A DNA stretch of 64,000 nucleotides from SIG565 sp045613385 (GTDB taxonomy: Bacteria > Bacillota > Clostridia > Oscillospirales > Acutalibacteraceae), in contig JAZLAW010000020.1 of NCBI GenBank assembly GCA_045613385.1, positions 119,991 to 183,990 of the forward strand, given 5' to 3'. Below the pieces are notes generated by a model. The model made no database searches. It saw only the letters and a program-made list of their open reading frames with translations, and was not told the origin of the DNA. This document shows positions 61,521 to 64,000 of the stretch, one piece after another. Position 1 is the stretch's first letter; every line of letters begins with the position of its first letter. Position numbers and translations under genes: made by a program.

Positions 61521-63365
61521 TTAATTCGCTTCAAATTCTCCCGATTCGGAGCCAACTGTAACAGTATAGGTTTCGCCCTTTTTGATATCGGGACTTGAGA
61601 GAATCACAACTGCGAAATTAAGTTCGGGTGAATATTCAATAATCGTTTTTCCGCTTTTATCTTTCAGCAAAATCTTTGTTCCGGCGGACTGATTACCAAC
61701 ACTTATGGCAACCACACCTTGCTCGGAATCGCTAAAGGATTGAGCCATACCCTGAGCACCTGTTCCTATAAAGGTTCCTCCTGTAATAATACCACTCTTG
61801 TCATAGTCAAGCGTTGCGGTATCGCCCTGTGTAGGACCGACAACTGTTGTGTGTCCTCCTGAAATTTTCAAGGTGCCGTTGGCATCCAAGCCGTCACCGG
61901 AAGAATTGATATAGAGCGTGCCACCCGATATTTTAATGCTACCGTTAGAGTTAGAGGACATACCGCCGTGGCCACCCATACCTCCGGGTTTGCCACCGCC
62001 CATTCCTCCGCCGAACATTCCATCACGGCCACCTTCGTTACCGCTTTGGTCGGTGCCGCCTGCGGCGTTCAGTCCATCGTCACTCGCCTTGAGTTTAATA
62101 TCTCCGCCTTGCACGTCTATGTGCAAAGCTTCAAGGCCTTCATAACTCTCACTAATATCAATCTTGCCGGCAGTAACGGTCAATGTATCTTCGGCGTGAA
62201 TAGCATCGTCACCCGATGCTATGGTAAAGGTTCCGCCGTTAATGATAACCGAAACATCCGAGTGTACCGAATCATCTGCCGAGTTGATGGTAACATTACC
62301 ACCCGAAATCAGCATACTATTTGTGGCTTTAAGACCCTTCATACTTGTACTGTTTTCATCGGTCGTGGTGGTTGAAGTTTGTGAGCCACCCGGTCGCATT
62401 TCATCAGGTCTGCCACCGCCGTGTCCTCCACCCATAAAGCCTCCGAAATTTTCTGAAGAAGCCTTAGAACCATTTTCTGAACCGCCACCAACGAGAAGTT
62501 CTATCGTGCCGTCTGCAATCTGCATATAAGCACCGGCGGCTATACCATCGCCTTCAGCTTCGGCTTTAATTGTTCCACTTGCAATATAAATAAAGCCAAG
62601 AGAGGCATCATCGTTATTCTCGGCGTGTATAGCATCCTTGCCGGCATCAATATTAAGTGTTGCATTTGCAATTCTTACGCTGTCGTTGGCATCCAAACCG
62701 TGAGAAGAAGAATTAACCGCGTAAGTTCCGCCCGTAATCACCAAATCATCCTTGCAAACAACGCCATGTCCCGCAGGAGAGGTAACCGTTAAAGAACCTT
62801 TTCCGTTTAGCGTTAAGTCTTGCTTTGAGAATAGTGCAGCATCGATATTATTGTCTTGGGTAGCAGTGAAAGTTCCACCATTGGCAAGTGTGTTAGTGGT
62901 TCCATCAGCAAGAGTTAAGAATACTTTATCGGCTTCAAGAATATAAAGTGCTGCCGAGGTTTTGCTTGTAATATTGGCACCACTCAGGACAATTTGCAGC
63001 TTCGCCGTATCGGGTGCATCGACAATTAACATACCGTCAGTCAGTTCACCCGAAACAACATAAGTTGCTTCTTCGGTGATAGTAATTTTTGAACCGGATA
63101 TTTTAACACTATTCGAACTTGCGGTTGCTGTTGTTCCGTTCAATTTGATGGTAACCGCCTGACTCTCATCATAGTCAGTTTTATTATCTCGCTCGGTAAA
63201 CATATCTGCATCAGTTTTTGAAAAATCAACCTCTGCAGGAGTAGCGGTGGAGGAAGTACCCTCCTGACTTTCAGTCGGTGTATTACTATCCACATCTTTT
63301 CCGCATCCGGCAAGAAGCGAAAGCATCAATGTTAAAATCAATAAAACAGATAATATCTTCTTCAT
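61521..63365 (-). CDS. Lipoprotein with repetitive carbohydrate-binding-like beta-helix (DUF4353 type)
   Basis: 614 residues. Signal peptide with lipobox SLLAGC (about 15-20), Ser/Thr-rich linker, then a long domain of repeating ISGG/ITGG-x-NSSxDGLDAN units (about 90-560), typical of right-handed beta-helices, with two Gly-rich loops (near 310 and 450). The C-terminal 60 residues form a beta-sandwich end piece. This matches the family annotated as carbohydrate-binding domain-containing protein (DUF4353), often near CotH, VTC polyphosphate polymerase and DUF4956 genes; here DUF4956 lies 11 nt upstream. GGGTGAT precedes the ATG at 63365. Confidence 0.85.
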   Translation of the reverse strand: MKKILSVLLILTLMLSLLAGCGKDVDSNTPTESQEGTSSTATPAEVDFSKTDADMFTERDNKTDYDESQAVTIKLNGTTATASSNSVKISGSKITITEEATYVVSGELTDGMLIVDAPDTAKLQIVLSGANITSKTSAALYILEADKVFLTLADGTTNTLANGGTFTATQDNNIDAALFSKQDLTLNGKGSLTVTSPAGHGVVCKDDLVITGGTYAVNSSSHGLDANDSVRIANATLNIDAGKDAIHAENNDDASLGFIYIASGTIKAEAEGDGIAAGAYMQIADGTIELLVGGGSENGSKASSENFGGFMGGGHGGGRPDEMRPGGSQTSTTTTDENSTSMKGLKATNSMLISGGNVTINSADDSVHSDVSVIINGGTFTIASGDDAIHAEDTLTVTAGKIDISESYEGLEALHIDVQGGDIKLKASDDGLNAAGGTDQSGNEGGRDGMFGGGMGGGKPGGMGGHGGMSSNSNGSIKISGGTLYINSSGDGLDANGTLKISGGHTTVVGPTQGDTATLDYDKSGIITGGTFIGTGAQGMAQSFSDSEQGVVAISVGNQSAGTKILLKDKSGKTIIEYSPELNFAVVILSSPDIKKGETYTVTVGSESGEFEAN

Positions 63366-63376
63366 AAAATCACCCA

Positions 63377-64000
63377 TTACAATTCTGTGCCGACAGTTTC
63401 TTGTTTAGACACAGCAATCTCAAGATTTCCGTTGCGACAGCGAATTTTATCAATCATCTCTTTTTCACGGGTAACGTCACGGAGCATTACGTTGTATGTA
63501 AGCTTAAACATACTGCCCATATTGGTGCTCTTAACACGCACAAGATCGTGAGAGGTAGTAAACTCCGAGAAAATATCATCAAAAATGCCTGAGTAATCCA
63601 AATCTTCGGGAATAGTGATGGTAAAAGTCTTGAAAATTTGAGAATTCTTTTTTGTGCCAAAGTCAAGGCGGTTGTAGAGAACAAACATTACACACATAAC
63701 CGCTGTGAACAGCAACGCAAATCCAAGGTATCCCATACCTGCTATAAGACCTGCGCCCATGGCTAAAAACAAGGTGCAGATTTCCTTTGCCGTGCCGGGA
63801 ACGCTACGAAAACGCACAAGGCTAAATGCACCTGCCACCGCAACACCGGTACCTACGTTACCGTTGACCATCATAATAACAACGCAAACTACTGCAGGCA
63901 GCAGAGCCAAAGTCACAACAAAGCTTTTGGTATAGCGTGTGCGATACATATAGGCAAATGCCATTAAAATGCCGATAACGAGAGATGCGCCAAGGCAGAG
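63377..64000 (-). CDS. DUF4956 membrane protein (5' end beyond window)
   Basis: At least 208 codons, open to the right edge, so the start is not in the window. Four membrane helices, including the SLVRFRSVPGTAKEI loop, followed by a soluble alpha/beta domain of about 90 residues. DUF4956 proteins accompany VTC-domain polymerases and CotH kinases in Clostridia; their function is unknown. It is co-transcribed with the beta-helix lipoprotein. Confidence 0.87.
   Translation of the reverse strand, partial: LCLGASLVIGILMAFAYMYRTRYTKSFVVTLALLPAVVCVVIMMVNGNVGTGVAVAGAFSLVRFRSVPGTAKEICTLFLAMGAGLIAGMGYLGFALLFTAVMCVMFVLYNRLDFGTKKNSQIFKTFTITIPEDLDYSGIFDDIFSEFTTSHDLVRVKSTNMGSMFKLTYNVMLRDVTREKEMIDKIRCRNGNLEIAVSKQETVGTEL

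Noticed and set aside
61918..62529. Plus-strand proline-rich open frames inside the beta-helix lipoprotein gene
   Set aside because: They are the reverse complement of Gly/Ser-rich repeats of the real gene.

Overview
The window looks like a chromosomal segment of a low-GC Gram-positive anaerobe, most likely a gut-type Clostridia of the Oscillospiraceae/Ruminococcaceae kind. This is inferred from gene content, not from a database match. The basis is a PolC-type replicase, the order pyrH-frr-uppS-cdsA-dxr-rseP-ispG-polC, an L27 precursor with a cleavable N-terminal tail next to the Prp protease, GluRS plus a separate GlnRS, TmcAL, MrnC, a tandem glycine riboswitch and consensus sigma-A promoters (TTGACA, 17 nt, TATAAT). 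Both strands are used and genes are densely packed.

Region by region. 1-3.4 kb: a metallophosphoesterase cut by the left edge, a DD-carboxypeptidase, and an M23/G5 wall peptidase whose promoter carries two WalR-like boxes. 3.5-13.5 kb: one long minus-strand operon from pyrH to polC, covering UMP kinase, ribosome recycling, undecaprenyl and isoprenoid synthesis, CDP-diacylglycerol, site-2 protease and replicase. Its PolC lacks the inserted proofreading exonuclease. 13.6-16.6 kb: a glycine-riboswitch-controlled AGCS transporter and an LCP ligase. 16.7-24.2 kb: pseudouridine synthase, galK, ackA, tmcAL, tRNA-Ser(CGA), a small HEPN-like protein, uvrC and a small lipoprotein. 24.2-30.1 kb: capE-capF-capG (UDP-N-acetyl-L-fucosamine) with a nucleotidyltransferase-like gene and a second M23/G5 peptidase. 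30.3-34.2 kb: NSS transporter, KDG kinase, dUTPase, YitT. 34.2-43.8 kb: mrnC, obg, the rplU-prp-rpmA operon with an L21 leader, cyclophilin, nrdR, gltX-glnS-nif3 and an AEC transporter. 43.8-49.6 kb: a frameshifted glycosidase-like gene, serS, a membrane protein, and a frameshifted AGCS transporter behind an Lrp regulator.

49.7-55.6 kb is the accessory part and the most unusual. It is a leftward series of modules, each with the same plan: a near-invariant promoter, one or two small genes, a common downstream flank, a strong hairpin terminator, then a roughly 170-200 bp array of short palindromes separated by a conserved arm (GTGAAATC, TATGTAATC or TGATATAC type) leading to the next promoter. 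Two modules carry nearly identical four-helix-bundle (S23/TIGR02436-like) genes followed, at the same 17-nt spacing, by completely different lipoproteins. I treat this as a candidate undescribed cassette-like system.

55.6-64 kb: a GNAT acetyltransferase, REP-like inverted repeats, a GT8-PlsC-CrtO-like acyltransferase operon (probable glycolipid assembly), a MarR-DegV-GtrA-XRE operon with two palindromic operators, and a Cthe-type carbohydrate-binding-like lipoprotein downstream of a DUF4956 membrane protein cut by the right edge.
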